NCBI RefSeq assembly: GCF_004114795.1
Contig: NZ_CP035311.1
Span: 1,798,001 to 1,862,000 of the forward strand
Length of the DNA: 64,000 nt
From: Janthinobacterium sp. 17J80-10
GTDB lineage: Bacteria; Pseudomonadota; Gammaproteobacteria; Burkholderiales; Burkholderiaceae_D
Reading direction: 5' to 3'
This document shows positions 1 through 9,324 of this stretch, in pieces. The first letter of the stretch is position 1. Every line of letters starts with the position of its first letter. The position numbers were made by a program, and so were the translations under genes. Under the pieces are notes generated by a model, which searched no databases, was not told the origin of the DNA, and saw nothing but the letters and a program-made list of their open reading frames with translations.

Positions 1-1679
1 TCTCCGTGCTGCAGTTCGGTTTTGATCGGGGTGGCATAGACATATTCCTTGAAAGGCGTAATGCCGATGCGGCGCACCGTGTCGATGAATTTTTCGTCTT
101 CGGTGCGGTCGCGCACGTAGACTTGCAGGATGCGGTCGATCACTTCCGGCATCTGGCCGGCAGAGAACGACGGCCCGATGATCTTGCCGACGGCGATGTC
201 GTTGCCCTGGGCGCCGCCCAGCGACACCTGGTACCACTCGCTGCCATCCTTGTCGACGCCGAGGATGCCGATGTTGCCGATGTGGTGGTGGCCGCAGGCA
301 TTGATGCAACCCGAAATGTTCAGTTCGATCTCGCCGATGTCATGCAGGAAGTCGAGGTTGTCGAAACGCTCGGCGATGGCGCCGGCGATCGGGATCGACT
401 TGGCATTGGCCAGCGAGCAGAAGTCGCCGCCAGGGCAGCAGATCATGTCGGTCAACAGACCGATATTCGGCGTGGCCAGGCCATGGGCCTTGGCTTCCTT
501 CCACAGCGAAACCAGGTCGGCCTGGCGCACATCGGCCAGGATCAGGTTTTGCTCATGGGCGGAACGCAATTCGCCGAAGCTGTAGCGGTCGGCCAGGTCG
601 GCGACGAATTCCATCTGGTCAGCGGTAATGTCGCCCGGCGGCACGCCGGTTTTCTTCAGCGACAGGACCACGGCGGCATAGCCCGGCACCTTATGCGCCT
701 TGACGTTGCGCAGGACCCAGTTGGCGAAAGCCTTGTTGGTGGCTTTTTCCTGTTCGAAGGCAGCGTCGGAAGCGGGCAGCGTCAGGTAAGCCGGCGCCGT
801 GAAGTAGGCAGCGACGCGCTGCAGTTCCTCGACTGTCAGGGTGGCTTCGCTATCCTTCAGGTCGACCCATTCGGCTTCAGTCTGGCGGGCGAATTCTTCC
901 GCGCCCAGGGCTTTCAGCAGGATCTTGATGCGGGCCTTGTAGATATTGTCGCGGCGGCCATGCTGGTTGTAGACCCGCAGGATCGCTTCGATATAGGTCA
1001 GCGCGTGCTGCCAGGGCAGGAATTCGCGGATCGTGGCGCCGACCAGCGGGGTCCGGCCGAGGCCGCCGCCGACCATGACGCGGAAACCGATCTCGCCCTG
1101 GTCATTCCTGACGACGGTCAGGCCGATGTCGTGCATGCCGATGGCGGCGCGGTCTTCGACGGCGCCATTGATGGCGATCTTGAACTTGCGCGGCAGGTAG
1201 GCGAATTCGGGGTGGAAAGTGCTCCACTGGCGCAGGATTTCGCAATACGGGCGCGGATCGATGAGCTCGTCGGCGGCAACGCCGGCAAACTGGTCGGAAC
1301 TGATGTTGCGCACGCAATTGCCGGAAGTCTGGATCGCATGCATTTCAACGGTGGCCAGATCCGCCAGGATGGCAGGCGCGTCTTCCAGGTTGATCCAGTT
1401 GAACTGGATATTCTGGCGCGTGGTGAAGTGACCGTAGCCGCGGTCGTACTTGCGGGCGATATGCGCGAGCATGCGCATCTGCTTCGACGACAGCATGCCG
1501 TAAGGCACGGCAATGCGATGCATATAGGCGTGCCGCTGCATGTACAGGCCATTTTGCAGGCGCAGGATGCGGAATTCATCTTCGGTCAGTTCGTCCGAGA
1601 TGCGGCGGCGCACCTGGTCGCGGAACTGCGCAACGCGTTCCTGGATGATCTGGTGATCGTATTGGTCGTAGCGATACAT
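1..1679 (-). CDS. cysI: Nitrite/sulfite reductase hemoprotein (sulfite reductase beta-type), 3' end cut by window edge
   Basis: Assimilatory sulfite reductase hemoprotein, which reduces sulfite to sulfide by six electrons through a siroheme coupled to a 4Fe-4S cluster in the cytoplasm. About 559 codons are visible and no stop is reached before base 1. The ferredoxin-like half-domain and siroheme motif TSGNCVRN come first. The cluster-ligand cysteines appear as CCPGGDFC (Cys415 and Cys421) and SGCINACGHHH (Cys458 and Cys462). The ATG at 1679 has AAAGGA about 7 bases upstream. It lies 32 bases after the stop of the TauE-type exporter on the same strand, and cysB is divergent just beyond, so a sulfur-assimilation role is favoured over nitrite reduction. 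The family is hard to split between the two substrates by sequence alone. Confidence 0.93.
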   Translation of the reverse strand, partial: MYRYDQYDHQIIQERVAQFRDQVRRRISDELTEDEFRILRLQNGLYMQRHAYMHRIAVPYGMLSSKQMRMLAHIARKYDRGYGHFTTRQNIQFNWINLEDAPAILADLATVEMHAIQTSGNCVRNISSDQFAGVAADELIDPRPYCEILRQWSTFHPEFAYLPRKFKIAINGAVEDRAAIGMHDIGLTVVRNDQGEIGFRVMVGGGLGRTPLVGATIREFLPWQHALTYIEAILRVYNQHGRRDNIYKARIKILLKALGAEEFARQTEAEWVDLKDSEATLTVEELQRVAAYFTAPAYLTLPASDAAFEQEKATNKAFANWVLRNVKAHKVPGYAAVVLSLKKTGVPPGDITADQMEFVADLADRYSFGELRSAHEQNLILADVRQADLVSLWKEAKAHGLATPNIGLLTDMICCPGGDFCSLANAKSIPIAGAIAERFDNLDFLHDIGEIELNISGCINACGHHHIGNIGILGVDKDGSEWYQVSLGGAQGNDIAVGKIIGPSFSAGQMPEVIDRILQVYVRDRTEDEKFIDTVRRIGITPFKEYVYATPIKTELQHG

Positions 1680-1711
1680 CTTCAATCCTTTATACGGCTT
1701 GATTATTATGT

Positions 1712-2488
1712 CTAGGTACTCAGTAACTTCACGGCGACGCCGGTCAGCGTGGTGGCCAGCAATGCACGCAACACCTTTTCCGGAATGGCACGGGATCCCA
1801 TTGCACCAAGCGTGATTCCGGGGACCGAACCGATCAGGAGCATCAGCAGCAAGCTCCAGTTGATCGAGCCGAGCCACCAGTGGCCGATGGCGGCAATGGC
1901 AGTCAGCGGGACGGCGTAAGCGATGTCGGTGCCGGCAATTTCGGCGGGCGACAGGCGAGGATACATCAGAACCAGCAGGGTCGCGCCGATCGCGCCGGCG
2001 CCAATCGATGAGATGGTCACCAGCGCGCCGAGTACGGCGCCAGCCGTAATTGTAGCAATAGTTAGATTGCTGCCTTGTAGCTGTTTTTCAGGATGGTGTT
2101 TCAACCACTTCAACATGCGGCCACGGAACAACAGGGCAACCACGGTCAAGAGCACCGAGCAGCCGATCGAGTAGCGGATGAACTGGTTGATCTGGGCGTC
2201 GAAACCGCCTAAATATTTCAGCGCCAGCGTGGCAATCAGGGCAGCCGGAAGGGCGCCCAGGCAAAGCTTTTTGACAATATCCCAGTGGACATTGCCTTTG
2301 TAGCGGTGCGCAATAGTACCGGCGCCTTTGGTAATCGAGGCGAACGCCAGGTCGGTACCTACCGCGGTCGTGGGCGCGACGCCAAACAGCAAAGTCAGGA
2401 GCGGCGTCATCAGGGAACCGCCGCCCACGCCAGTCAGCCCTACCAGGATGCCGACGGCGAACCCCGACACTATATAAGAAAAATCCAT
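1712..2488 (-). CDS. TauE/SafE family sulfite/anion exporter (DUF81)
   Basis: Integral inner-membrane protein of 258 residues, the usual length of the TauE/SafE family, which exports sulfite, sulfoacetate or related organosulfur anions. The sequence is hydrophobic throughout. It has the N-terminal family signature GILVGLTGVGGGSLMTPLL (residues 13-31) and the matching half-repeat around GALVTISSIGAGAIGATLL. The start ATG at 2488 is preceded by GCGAGGTG. It is the first gene of a leftward unit with the sulfite reductase, and both are divergent from cysB. Removal of excess sulfite is therefore the simplest job, although the substrate is inferred only from context. Confidence 0.88.
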   Translation of the reverse strand: MDFSYIVSGFAVGILVGLTGVGGGSLMTPLLTLLFGVAPTTAVGTDLAFASITKGAGTIAHRYKGNVHWDIVKKLCLGALPAALIATLALKYLGGFDAQINQFIRYSIGCSVLLTVVALLFRGRMLKWLKHHPEKQLQGSNLTIATITAGAVLGALVTISSIGAGAIGATLLVLMYPRLSPAEIAGTDIAYAVPLTAIAAIGHWWLGSINWSLLLMLLIGSVPGITLGAMGSRAIPEKVLRALLATTLTGVAVKLLST

Positions 2489-2620
2489 AACACCTCGCGC
2501 AAAGTAACCCGAATGGTAATAAACTTGGGCAATATTCCAAACTACATAGTATTTATTTGCTTATATGCGAATTCGGCATAAACAAATGCGCAAAATAAGC
2601 AGGCAAGTAAAGGAACACCC
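2489..2620. promoter_or_regulatory. Divergent control region between the tauE-like/sulfite reductase unit and cysB
   Basis: This 132-base A/T-rich spacer separates two divergent units and must carry both promoters. It contains a loose inverted arrangement of TTATTTGC near 2550 and GCAAAATAAGC near 2589. CysB regulators bind such degenerate A/T-rich dyads upstream of sulfur genes and often repress their own gene. The binding role is inferred from position and no exact operator can be defined by eye. Confidence 0.45.
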
Positions 2621-3562
2621 ATGAATCTTCATCAGTTACGCTTTGTGCGGGAAGCGGTCCGGCAGAATTTCAGCCTGACCGAGGCAGCCAGGGCATTGTT
2701 TACCTCCCAGCCAGGTGTTTCCAAAGCGATTATCGAGCTGGAAGAAGAATTGGGGATCGACATTTTCTTGCGCCACGGCAAGCGAATTCGCGGCCTGACC
2801 GAGCCAGGACGTGCCGTGCTGAAGTCCGTGGAACTGATTATGCAGGAAATCGATGGCCTGAAACAGATTGGCAAGGAATTCGCCGCGCAGGATAGCGGCG
2901 GTTTTACCATTGCGACCACGCACACCCAGGCGCGCTACGCCTTGCCCAAGGTCGTGCAAGCCTTTACCCAAAAATATCCCAAGGTGAGGTTGTCTTTAAT
3001 ACAAGGCAATCCCAGGCAAATTGCTGAAATGGTCTTGAAAGACCAGGCCGACCTGGCAATTGCCACCGAAGCCATTGCCACCCAGGACGGGTTGGTGACG
3101 TTGCCATGCTATCAATGGGAACATATCGTGGTAGTCCCGCAAGAACACCCCTTGCTGAAGTCCGACGACATCACGCTGGAAGAAATCGCGGCCTATCCGG
3201 TCATTACCTATGACAGTGCGTTTACCGGACGTAACAAGATCGACCATGCCTTTGCCCTCCGTAACCTGAAGCCCGATATCCTGCTCGAAGCGATTGACGC
3301 CGATGTCATCAAGACTTACGTGGAATTGAACATGGGGGTTGGCATCATCGCCGGCATGGCGTTTGACCCGGAGCGCGACCGCAATTTGCGGGCGATTCCC
3401 GTCGGCCACCTGTTCGGCACCAATGTCTCGCGCGTTGCGGTCAAGCAGGGCGCTTACCTGCGCAGCTATGTCTATACCTTCATCGAATTGCTGGCGCCGG
3501 TACTGAACCGCAAGATGATCGAACGGGCCATGAACGGCGAAAAGGATCACTACGACCTGTAA
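2621..3562 (+). CDS. cysB: LysR-type regulator CysB
   Basis: Transcriptional activator of sulfate assimilation that responds to N-acetylserine or O-acetylserine and to sulfate/thiosulfate; 313 residues, the family's usual length. The N-terminal winged helix (MNLHQLRFVREAVRQ followed by LTEAARALFTSQPGVSKAI) is the CysB/Cbl form. The rest is a periplasmic-binding-protein-like effector domain. The ATG follows AAAGGAACACCC, a strong ribosome binding site. The gene is divergent from the exporter/sulfite reductase pair, its likely target. Cbl cannot be strictly excluded, but in betaproteobacteria a single CysB is usual. Confidence 0.92.
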   Translation: MNLHQLRFVREAVRQNFSLTEAARALFTSQPGVSKAIIELEEELGIDIFLRHGKRIRGLTEPGRAVLKSVELIMQEIDGLKQIGKEFAAQDSGGFTIATTHTQARYALPKVVQAFTQKYPKVRLSLIQGNPRQIAEMVLKDQADLAIATEAIATQDGLVTLPCYQWEHIVVVPQEHPLLKSDDITLEEIAAYPVITYDSAFTGRNKIDHAFALRNLKPDILLEAIDADVIKTYVELNMGVGIIAGMAFDPERDRNLRAIPVGHLFGTNVSRVAVKQGAYLRSYVYTFIELLAPVLNRKMIERAMNGEKDHYDL

Positions 3563-3578
3563 CGCGGCGGATAGCCTC

Positions 3579-3944
3579 ATGAAAGAGAATTACGTCACGC
3601 GCGGCGAAATCATCCGGATGCTGCAATCCTGGCAAGCGGGTGAGCTGGCCACGCAACAGCTCTGGGACTGGGCTAGCCATCGCTTCCAGTCGGGCGCGGC
3701 GGACTATGATGACTGGGATGGCGACGATTCCGTGGCCCGCGAAGTGCTGGCGGCGCTCGACAGCCTTGATTTGCACCTGATGCTGGCGGACGATGTGCCG
3801 CTGTACTTGGCGTTTTTAACTACGCCCATCGGGGCGTTCGAGGATGCGCGTAAGGCGTGGCGCGCCGCCTTGGCCGGTCTGGACTACGCATCGCGCAAGC
3901 AGCAGCTCAGGAACGACCCGGTGTACGCGCTTTATTGCGATTGA
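3579..3944 (+). CDS. Small acidic protein of unknown function co-directional with cysB
   Basis: A 121-residue soluble protein whose family I cannot name. It starts 16 bases after the cysB stop, so it is probably cotranscribed. Visible features are an amphipathic N-terminal helix (GEIIRMLQSWQAGEL), tryptophans in QLWDWASHRF, and a second helical block EVLAALDSLDLHLMLADDVP. There is no signal peptide, membrane segment or metal motif. The acidic, tryptophan-containing composition resembles small immunity-type or adaptor proteins, but that is impression only. Its stop is 77 bases from the convergent LysR gene. Confidence 0.7.
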   Translation: MKENYVTRGEIIRMLQSWQAGELATQQLWDWASHRFQSGAADYDDWDGDDSVAREVLAALDSLDLHLMLADDVPLYLAFLTTPIGAFEDARKAWRAALAGLDYASRKQQLRNDPVYALYCD

Positions 3945-4021
3945 GTGAAGCCACTGTTCAGGGTAATTCTCGAGCACGGTTGGCGGTGATGGCGCTGTCA
4001 ATCTGAACCTGAGCTTCTGAT

Positions 4022-4948
4022 TTATACGACTGAGTTGCCGCGCTTTGGCGGCAAAGTTCTCCGATAGCTTAGCGCATCAACCAACAGGGAAAAGGCGGGT
4101 GTCTTTTGGCGACGGCTCGGATAATACAAGTGATATCCGGACATCGGCGACGACCAATCCGCCAAGACCCGCACCAGTCGACCGGTCGATAAATGTTCGC
4201 TCACTACATCCTCCGGCAAGTATCCCAGGCCTAGCCCCGAAAGAGCGCTATCCAGCTGAAGCGTAATTGTGTTGAACGACAATTGCCCTCCAGGCCGCAC
4301 TTTGAGCTCCTGTCCATTTTTTACAAACGGCCACGACCAGTAACCGCCGGAAGACGGAAGGCGTAACGCAATACAGTGATGCCCGGTCAGGTCGTGTGGC
4401 GTATTCGGTATGCCCCGCTTCTCGAAATACGAAGGGGCACCGACCACGAATTGTTTGAAGTCCGGTCCTATACGCACAGCAATCATATCTTGCGCGACCT
4501 GTTCGCCTAAGCGTATACCCGCGTCGAATCGATCAGCCACGATGTCTGCAAGGCCGTAGTCATTGATGATTTCGACCGTAATATCAGGATAGTCAGGCAG
4601 GAGCTTCGCAAGCGCCGGCGCCAGGATAGTCTGGGACGCATGTTCGACCGAAGTGATACGCAAGCTACCGGCCGGCTTGTCCCGCAGTTCGCTTAAAGCA
4701 GCCAATCCCGATTCGATACCCTCGAAATGCGGGCCAATCGATTGTAATAGGCGTTCGCCAGCCTCAGTCGTGGAGACGCTACGCGTCGTTCTGGTGAGTA
4801 ATCGGACCCCCAATCGCGCTTCAAGCGCAGTGATCTTCGCACTCAGCGCGGGTTGTGAAACGCCAAGCTGGGCCGCTGCCCGCGTAAAGCTTTTCTCCCG
4901 TGCAACTGCCAGGAACGCGACAAGATCATCCATGCTCGCCTGTGCCAT
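4022..4948 (-). CDS. LysR-family transcriptional regulator
   Basis: LysR regulator of about 308 residues: an N-terminal winged helix (FTRAAAQLGVSQPALSAKITALEARLG) and a LysR substrate-binding domain. The divergent neighbour is an aldo/keto reductase followed by an old-yellow-enzyme reductase, which it most likely controls. A perfect inverted repeat of the T-N11-A type sits at 4951-4965, only a few bases from the first ATG. A second in-frame ATG at 4933 has a better ribosome binding site (AGGCGAGC), so the true start may be 4933, leaving the repeat as a leader or operator. The effector is unknown. Confidence 0.9.
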   Translation of the reverse strand: MAQASMDDLVAFLAVAREKSFTRAAAQLGVSQPALSAKITALEARLGVRLLTRTTRSVSTTEAGERLLQSIGPHFEGIESGLAALSELRDKPAGSLRITSVEHASQTILAPALAKLLPDYPDITVEIINDYGLADIVADRFDAGIRLGEQVAQDMIAVRIGPDFKQFVVGAPSYFEKRGIPNTPHDLTGHHCIALRLPSSGGYWSWPFVKNGQELKVRPGGQLSFNTITLQLDSALSGLGLGYLPEDVVSEHLSTGRLVRVLADWSSPMSGYHLYYPSRRQKTPAFSLLVDALSYRRTLPPKRGNSVV

Positions 4949-4950
4949 TC

Positions 4951-4965
4951 ATAACTCATAGTTAT
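4951..4965. promoter_or_regulatory. LysR-type operator candidate (perfect dyad)
   Basis: ATAACT-CAT-AGTTAT is a perfect 6-base inverted repeat with a 3-base spacer and fits the T-N11-A rule for LysR binding sites. It lies between the LysR gene and the aldo/keto reductase, nearer the regulator, so it could serve for autoregulation and as the recognition half of the divergent promoter. Confidence 0.5.
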
Positions 4966-4991
4966 AAGACTAAGATAATTATGACATCTAA

Positions 4992-6242
<1,251 letters not shown>

Positions 6243-6328
6243 TACAACAAGTCCAGTCATGCGGTTGGCCGGTTGATCCAGCCGTACCGGACGCAGGCCG
6301 CGATTTAACGTTATTGAGGGTAATCCTT

Positions 6329-7474
6329 GTGAAACACAGCAATTTATTCGAGCAATCGGCTCTGACGGCCGGTATCGTCCTTCGCAATCGTATCGTGATG
6401 GCACCGATGACAACATGGGCCAGCAACGACGATGGTACGGTCTCTGATGAGGAGGAGGCGTATTATCGTCGCCGGGCTAAAGACGTAGGTTTAGTCATTA
6501 CCGGCTGCACGCACGTGCAGCCGAATGGCATCGGCTTCACGGGTGAGTTCGCCGCCCATGATGATCGATTTATCCCCAGCCTGAAGAGGCTCGCGACTGC
6601 GGCGAAAAGTGGCGGTGCGCCTGCTATTCTGCAAATCTTTCACGCCGGTGCGAAAACATTGCCGGCACTGGTCTCAGACGTCGTGGCGGCGAGCGCAGTT
6701 GAAGGCGAGGCTGGGCCGTTTGCGCCAGCCTTGGTTCCGCGCGCTCTTCGAGACGAGGAAATTCTGGAAGTTATTCAAGCATTCGCGGATGCGACGCGCA
6801 GGGCTATCGTTGCTGGCTTCGATGGCGTCGAACTTCATGGCGCACACGGTTTCTTGATCCAAAACTTCTTCTCCCCCCATTCCAACCGTCGCACGGACCG
6901 GTGGGGTGGTTCACTTGAAAACCGCATGCGGTTTCCTCTTGCTGTGGTCGAAGCGGTTAAAGGCGCAATTAAAGAACATGCTGACAGGCCGTTTGCACTC
7001 GGCTATAGAATTTCGGTTGAGGAGGGCGTTGACAATGGACTGCGGATCGCCGATTCGCTCCAGCTAATCAGCCGTCTTATTGCCAATGGAATCACCTATA
7101 TTCATGCATCGCTCGGCAGTGCCTTGGATCAAAAACCTCTGCATGGCCCGTTTGGATCTCCGATCGTCAGCATCTTGCGCAACCACATTGACGGTCAAGT
7201 GCCCTTGATTGCGGCAGGACGCGTCAAGACGCCTGAACAAGCTACACAGGCCATTGAAATGGGGCTTTCACTTGTCGCTGTCGGTCAGAGTCTCGTCATC
7301 AATCCTGACTGGATGGCGCTTGCGCATGCGGGCCGCGACGGGGAGATTCACCATTCGATATCGATGGATCAGGTTTCTCGCGTCAGCATTCCTTCGAAGT
7401 TATGGGCCGTCATCGATGCAACGCCTGGATGGTTTGACGTCATTAAAAAGAAATCTGAACACCAAACAGAGTGA
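6329..7474 (+). CDS. NADH:flavin oxidoreductase, old yellow enzyme family
   Basis: FMN-dependent ene-reductase of 381 residues. The start is taken as GTG 6329 (VKHSNLFEQ), because homologues begin close to this point and the open frame upstream overlaps the preceding gene. Family marks are NRIVMAPMTTW near the N-terminus, the pyridine-substrate pair in GVELHGAHGFLIQNFFSPH, the NRRTDRWGGSLENR block, and the C-terminal phosphate-binding VPLIAAGRV. It reduces activated C=C bonds of enals, enones or nitro compounds; the real substrate is unknown. It lies 86 bases after the aldo/keto reductase and probably shares its LysR control, so the pair may detoxify reactive carbonyls. Confidence 0.9.
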   Translation: MKHSNLFEQSALTAGIVLRNRIVMAPMTTWASNDDGTVSDEEEAYYRRRAKDVGLVITGCTHVQPNGIGFTGEFAAHDDRFIPSLKRLATAAKSGGAPAILQIFHAGAKTLPALVSDVVAASAVEGEAGPFAPALVPRALRDEEILEVIQAFADATRRAIVAGFDGVELHGAHGFLIQNFFSPHSNRRTDRWGGSLENRMRFPLAVVEAVKGAIKEHADRPFALGYRISVEEGVDNGLRIADSLQLISRLIANGITYIHASLGSALDQKPLHGPFGSPIVSILRNHIDGQVPLIAAGRVKTPEQATQAIEMGLSLVAVGQSLVINPDWMALAHAGRDGEIHHSISMDQVSRVSIPSKLWAVIDATPGWFDVIKKKSEHQTE

Positions 7475-7481
7475 GTCCAAA

Positions 7482-7725
7482 ATGAGCCCAACCTATGATT
7501 TGCAGGTCGAGTGGCGCTTGTAAAAGGGGCAAGTTCCGTAATCGGTCTGGCCGCTGCCCGACTTATTCCTGCATTCGCTTTGCCCGTGTACTGGGCGCTT
7601 GCCAGTGAAACCGCGGTCAGCCTTATGGGCTCAGATCGTGCGGGAAATGCGTTGTCATTGATCATTTTTGGATTCGTCTGCGCCACCGTGTTCGGCATAC
7701 CGATCGGTGCATTGATCGCCCGCTT
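7482..7725 (+). pseudogene. Frameshifted chimera: SDR N-terminus fused to an MFS transporter fragment
   Basis: The ATG at 7482 opens MSPTYDLQ and then runs into a stop at 7521-7523. Adding one base after 7505 restores QGRVALVKGASSVIGLAAAR, which is the cofactor-binding start of a short-chain dehydrogenase (normally TGASSGIG) with two substitutions. From about 7560 the frame continues directly into LPVYWALASETAVSLMGSDR and AGNALSLIIFGFVCATVFGIP, which is the middle of a drug-efflux-type MFS transporter. Neither protein is complete. The remnant suggests a deletion joining two former neighbours of the ene-reductase gene. It ends inside the 3' end of the opposite GIY-YIG gene. Confidence 0.7.
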
Positions 7726-8026
7726 TGATGGCAGCGACGCCTTGTTCAGCCTCGGCTAGCGCAATTCCTTTTTCTATCCAACTTCGCTTTAGTTTTGCTG
7801 AAAGTTTTTTGAATTCGTATTCGGCCTTGGAGGCAATGGATCGGTTCGGATAGCGTACGGCCAGCAGCAAATCACGCGGCTTGTGTGCTCTTGTGTACTT
7901 TGCTCCCTTTCCAGATGCATGTGCCTGGAAGCGGCTTTCCACATTGGTCGCAATGCCGGTATAAATGCTTCCGTCATCGCATTCGATCATATAAAGAAAC
8001 CAGGGAGTCTGTGCCGTTTGGATCAT
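7655..8026 (-). CDS. GIY-YIG nuclease domain protein (UPF0213/YhbQ type) with altered C-terminus
   Basis: Small GIY-YIG domain protein of 123 residues. The core is clear: WFLYMIECDDGSIYTGIATN at the N-terminus (the Y-I...Y-T-G variant of GIY-YIG), the conserved Arg in VESRFQAH, and the catalytic-type Glu in ASKAEYEFKKLS. Homologues in this single-domain family are mostly 80-100 residues. The last 25-30 residues here (from about AIKAGDQC) are read from the complement of the MFS remnant, so the native tail seems to have been replaced. Function in the family is poorly known (a DNA structure-specific nuclease is suggested). It is not a homing endonuclease. Confidence 0.82.
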   Translation of the reverse strand: MIQTAQTPWFLYMIECDDGSIYTGIATNVESRFQAHASGKGAKYTRAHKPRDLLLAVRYPNRSIASKAEYEFKKLSAKLKRSWIEKGIALAEAEQGVAAIKAGDQCTDRYAEHGGADESKNDQ

Positions 8027-8160
8027 CAGCCGATTTTACCCCACCGCGAAGCTAAACCTTCGGCGGGAACTAACTAACGCGCGATTGTTTCCGATCCAAA
8101 GCAGACGATCGCCGCAGCCGTTCTATATACTATTCAGTCACCGTTGAATGTAAAAACATC

Positions 8161-8745
8161 ATGCAATTAGCCACGTTAGAAAAGCAGTTAAATTTTCTAA
8201 GAGAAATCGACCGACTGAAGAGCGTTATACGGCAATCACCGCTGCTTGACAGAAGTCGGAAAGAAAATTCTGCAGAGCATTCCTGGCACTTGGCGATGTA
8301 TGCCTTGTTACTCAATGAGTATGCCAGTGGGCCTGTGAATACACATCGGGTTATACAGATGCTTTTGCTGCATGACGTCGTCGAGATAGACGTCGGCGAT
8401 TTTCCCATCCATGGTGGGTTTTCAAGCGAAGTGCAGGCTGAACAAGAATCCAGGGCAGCGGCGCGATTGTTTGGCTTATTGCCACAGCAACAAGGCGACG
8501 AACTTCTGGCTTTATGGCAGGAATTTGAGCGTGCAGAGACAGAGGATGCGAAGTTTGCGAAGGCGCTCGACCGCTTTCAACCGCTCCTTGTCAATGTATT
8601 CACCGGTGGCGGAACCTGGACAGAAAACAGCGTTTCACTTGAACAGGTCTTCTCCCGCTATGGGCCCGTTATTGAAAGAGGGGCGCCGCTGCTATGGACC
8701 GTATGCGAGCAATGGGTAACCCAACATTTTGCAACGCAGGCTTAA
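8161..8745 (+). CDS. HD-domain phosphohydrolase, YfbR/HDDC2-like
   Basis: Metal-dependent phosphohydrolase of 194 residues. The HD residues are His40 (AEHSWH), His71-Asp72 (LLHDVVEID), Glu75 and Asp80, with a later Asp in AKALDRFQ, the pattern of the 5'-deoxynucleotidase YfbR and HDDC2 family. A role in nucleotide monophosphate clean-up is the family expectation and the substrate is not shown here. There is no strong ribosome binding site before the ATG. The gene ends 4 bases into the opposite-strand membrane protein gene, so the two are convergent and overlap at their stops. Confidence 0.85.
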   Translation: MQLATLEKQLNFLREIDRLKSVIRQSPLLDRSRKENSAEHSWHLAMYALLLNEYASGPVNTHRVIQMLLLHDVVEIDVGDFPIHGGFSSEVQAEQESRAAARLFGLLPQQQGDELLALWQEFERAETEDAKFAKALDRFQPLLVNVFTGGGTWTENSVSLEQVFSRYGPVIERGAPLLWTVCEQWVTQHFATQA

Positions 8746-9305
8746 TCCTCGGTTTCTTCCGGGGTGAAGCTCCACCTGGGGCTGAGAAGCAACGCCGCCA
8801 CCGAGGCAATCGCAACGGCGACTGACAGCCACAGCGTGATCGGTGCATCCGCAATGCGTTGCGGATAGATCTTGAGGACGGCACCTAAACCGACCGTATT
8901 GCCGCCAGCAACCAGGACAGCCGCTGCATAGTCATGAAATCGGCGCGCTTTATTGGCGCCCATGGCCCATTTGGGATGCGTGTTGTAACTCGGCAGGCTT
9001 TCATGCGCATTATCCAGGCGCTCCAGCGCCGACATGAACCGGCGAAGATTGGTGATGGCGCGCTCGGCTTTGAAGTTGAGAAACGCCAGGCACACGGATG
9101 CGACTGGAAAACCCAGTAGCAGCCATTCAACGGGAACAGCGCTTTTGCCTTCGCTTGGCTTGAGCGCAACCAGGGCAGCCAGCAGGCTGACCACCAGGGT
9201 GACGTACAAGGCCAGCGCATGCTGGCGTTGATTGATCCGCGCGTTGACTTCCTGACTCGCTGCGATGAAGCGGTAGTTTGCATCAACTGAGGATTTGTGT
9301 GCCAT
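8742..9305 (-). CDS. Four-helix membrane protein of unknown function
   Basis: A 187-residue protein that I do not recognise. Four hydrophobic segments are visible: ALALYVTLVVSLLAALVAL, VEWLLLGFPVASVCLAFL, AAAVLVAGGNTVGLGAVL, and LWLSVAVAIASVAALLL. A charged loop of about 50 residues joins the two pairs. The ATG at 9305 is preferred over 9359 because 9359 would overlap the upstream gene's coding end by 35 bases. It follows the CheA-type gene by 19 bases on the same strand and may be cotranscribed with cheZ-cheA. Confidence 0.7.
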   Translation of the reverse strand: MAHKSSVDANYRFIAASQEVNARINQRQHALALYVTLVVSLLAALVALKPSEGKSAVPVEWLLLGFPVASVCLAFLNFKAERAITNLRRFMSALERLDNAHESLPSYNTHPKWAMGANKARRFHDYAAAVLVAGGNTVGLGAVLKIYPQRIADAPITLWLSVAVAIASVAALLLSPRWSFTPEETED

Positions 9306-9324
9306 CTGCCGGATACACGCAAGT

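Noticed and set aside
6-1715. 569-codon open frame on the plus strand
   Set aside because: It is antisense to the sulfite reductase, which has the siroheme and Fe-S motifs. Long antisense frames are common in this GC-rich codon usage.
7655-8026. Homing endonuclease or mobile intron
   Set aside because: The GIY-YIG protein is the small, single-domain type with no intron context or DNA-binding extension.
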